A DNA stretch of 64,000 nucleotides from Halomonas sp. ALS9. Lineage in GTDB: Bacteria; Pseudomonadota; Gammaproteobacteria; Pseudomonadales; Halomonadaceae. The stretch spans positions 372,001 to 436,000 of the forward strand of contig NZ_LXRG01000192.1 in NCBI RefSeq assembly GCF_001651035.1, given 5' to 3'. The notes beneath the pieces are model-generated. The model searched no databases, had not been told where the DNA came from, and saw only the letters and a list, made by a program, of their open reading frames with translations. Position 1 is the stretch's first letter, and every line of letters starts with the position of its first letter. Positions 63,130 to 64,000 of this stretch are shown piece by piece. The position numbers and the translations under genes are program-made.

Positions 63130-64000
63130 ATGTCACAACCCCCACAAAGCTACCGTGAGTTGGAAACGCTGATCAGCGCCGAGTACGCCACGCTAAGTAA
63201 ACGCTTGCAGCAAACCGCGCGTTTTATGCTTGACCATCCTCAGGAAGTCGCTTTGGCCACCGTGGCCAAAATTGCCGAGCAGGCGGATGTCACCCCCTCC
63301 ACCTTGATTCGCTTGGCCAATAGCTTGGGCTTTAAGGGTTTTTCCGAAATGCAGCAGCTGTTTCGCAGCCGCCTGGTCGACGAACTACCTAATTACACCG
63401 AGCGTATTCGTGCGGTTCGCAGCGCTACTGGGGAAACCCCGGATAGCACCCAGCTGTTGTGGGAATTCGCCGATGCCAATCGCGCTGTTTTGGAGCAGCT
63501 TCCCAGCCGTATCGATCCAGAGAGTCTAGAGAAGGCGCTGGATATTTTTGAGCAGGCCCACGCCATACATGTGATGGGCGCCCGGCGTAGCTTTATGGTG
63601 GCCAGCTATATGACCTACGCCCTAGCGCATGTGGACAAGCCCGCTTTATTGGTCAGCGGATTGGGAGGGATGTACGGCGAGCAACTGCGTGCCATGAGCC
63701 AGCACGACGCCCTTTTAACCATCAGTTTTTCCCCCTATGCAGAAGAGAGCCAAAAAGCCTGCGAAGACGCCCATCAGCGCGGTCTACCTATCGTGGTGAT
63801 TACCGACTCGACCCTCAGCCCACTTGCCCGCTTCGCCGATGTGGTGTTTGTGGTCAACGAAGCCGAGGTGAAAAGTTTCCGCAGCTTGACCGCATCGCTC
63901 TGCCTGACCCAAGCCCTGGCGATTGCCCTGGGCGTGCGGCAAGACAAGTCCCGTGACAAAGCGCTGGAAAAAGCTCAGACAAAAGCCCCAAGCAAAAAAC
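63130..64000 (+). CDS. RpiR family regulator, probable IolR (3-prime cut by window end)
   Basis: The gene starts at ATG 63130 with AAGGA upstream and runs open for 290 codons to the window end, so the stop lies outside. The N-terminal RpiR HTH is at about residues 8-85 (LSKRLQQTARFMLDHPQEVALATVAKIAEQADVTPSTLIRLANSLGFKGFSEMQQLF). The SIS sugar-phosphate domain (about 125-260; IHVMGARRSFMVASYMTYALAHVD, ISFSPYAEES, IVVITDSTLSPLARFADVVFVV) senses a phosphorylated sugar. It diverges from the inositol operon and probably represses it until a pathway intermediate binds. A Lys-rich tail follows the SIS domain. Confidence 0.9.
   Translation, partial: MSQPPQSYRELETLISAEYATLSKRLQQTARFMLDHPQEVALATVAKIAEQADVTPSTLIRLANSLGFKGFSEMQQLFRSRLVDELPNYTERIRAVRSATGETPDSTQLLWEFADANRAVLEQLPSRIDPESLEKALDIFEQAHAIHVMGARRSFMVASYMTYALAHVDKPALLVSGLGGMYGEQLRAMSQHDALLTISFSPYAEESQKACEDAHQRGLPIVVITDSTLSPLARFADVVFVVNEAEVKSFRSLTASLCLTQALAIALGVRQDKSRDKALEKAQTKAPSKK

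Overview
The window looks like a chromosomal segment of a moderately halophilic gammaproteobacterium of the Halomonadaceae (Halomonas/Vreelandella type). This is judged from its fairly high GC content, acidic proteins, gene families and gene style; no 16S gene or other phylogenetic marker is present to prove it. It is dense with catabolic genes, ABC transporters and local regulators. I see no rRNA, tRNA, CRISPR array, transposase or phage gene.

Layout. 0-5.2 kb: a YciI-like protein, a small membrane protein, an AidB-type acyl-CoA dehydrogenase, a tandem glycine riboswitch in front of a DadA-like amino-acid dehydrogenase, and a structured leader ending in a perfect terminator just before an NYN-domain gene. 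5.2-11.3 kb: a polar amino-acid ABC importer (four genes), a divergent MocR regulator and a class III aminotransferase, probably one amino-acid uptake and transamination module. 11.5-18.2 kb: a YdfG-like SDR, a PAS-GGDEF diguanylate cyclase, and an RND pump with membrane-fusion protein and divergent TetR regulator. 18.4-23.6 kb: a LysR/NAD(P)-binding reductase pair, a PhaG/RhlA-family acyltransferase with a repeat-rich leader, an AbgA-like amidohydrolase and a double-GNAT protein.

23.8-42.7 kb is a large accessory catabolic region. It holds a PuuC-like aldehyde dehydrogenase, two DAO-family FAD oxidoreductases, a type II haloacid-dehalogenase-like protein, a complete dipeptide-type ABC importer, a GabD-like dehydrogenase, an AT-rich ornithine-cyclodeaminase/threonine-dehydratase pair, a 2-hydroxyacid dehydrogenase, a GabT-like aminotransferase, a second degenerate HAD protein, and Lrp and LysR regulators. 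Its parts resemble putrescine/GABA degradation but the PuuA and PuuD steps are absent, so the substrate is unknown. This is the best candidate here for an undescribed pathway.

42.9-49.4 kb: a DUF1127 protein, a Tat-exported PhoX phosphatase with a textbook Pho box, a hemin-use remnant (hmuS with a Fur-box-like site, a truncated hmuT and a YbaN-like protein), and a true ACC deaminase (acdS) with its divergent Lrp-type regulator. 49.5-51.3 kb: a small hypothetical protein and MgtE. 51.4-64 kb: a myo-inositol catabolic operon on the minus strand (ABC importer, hydroxypyruvate-isomerase-like protein, fused IolC-aldolase, IolD, IolE, IolA/MmsA, a Gfo/Idh/MocA dehydrogenase) with a divergent RpiR regulator cut by the window end. 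Two matching operator-like palindromes lie exactly 60 bp apart between regulator and operon.
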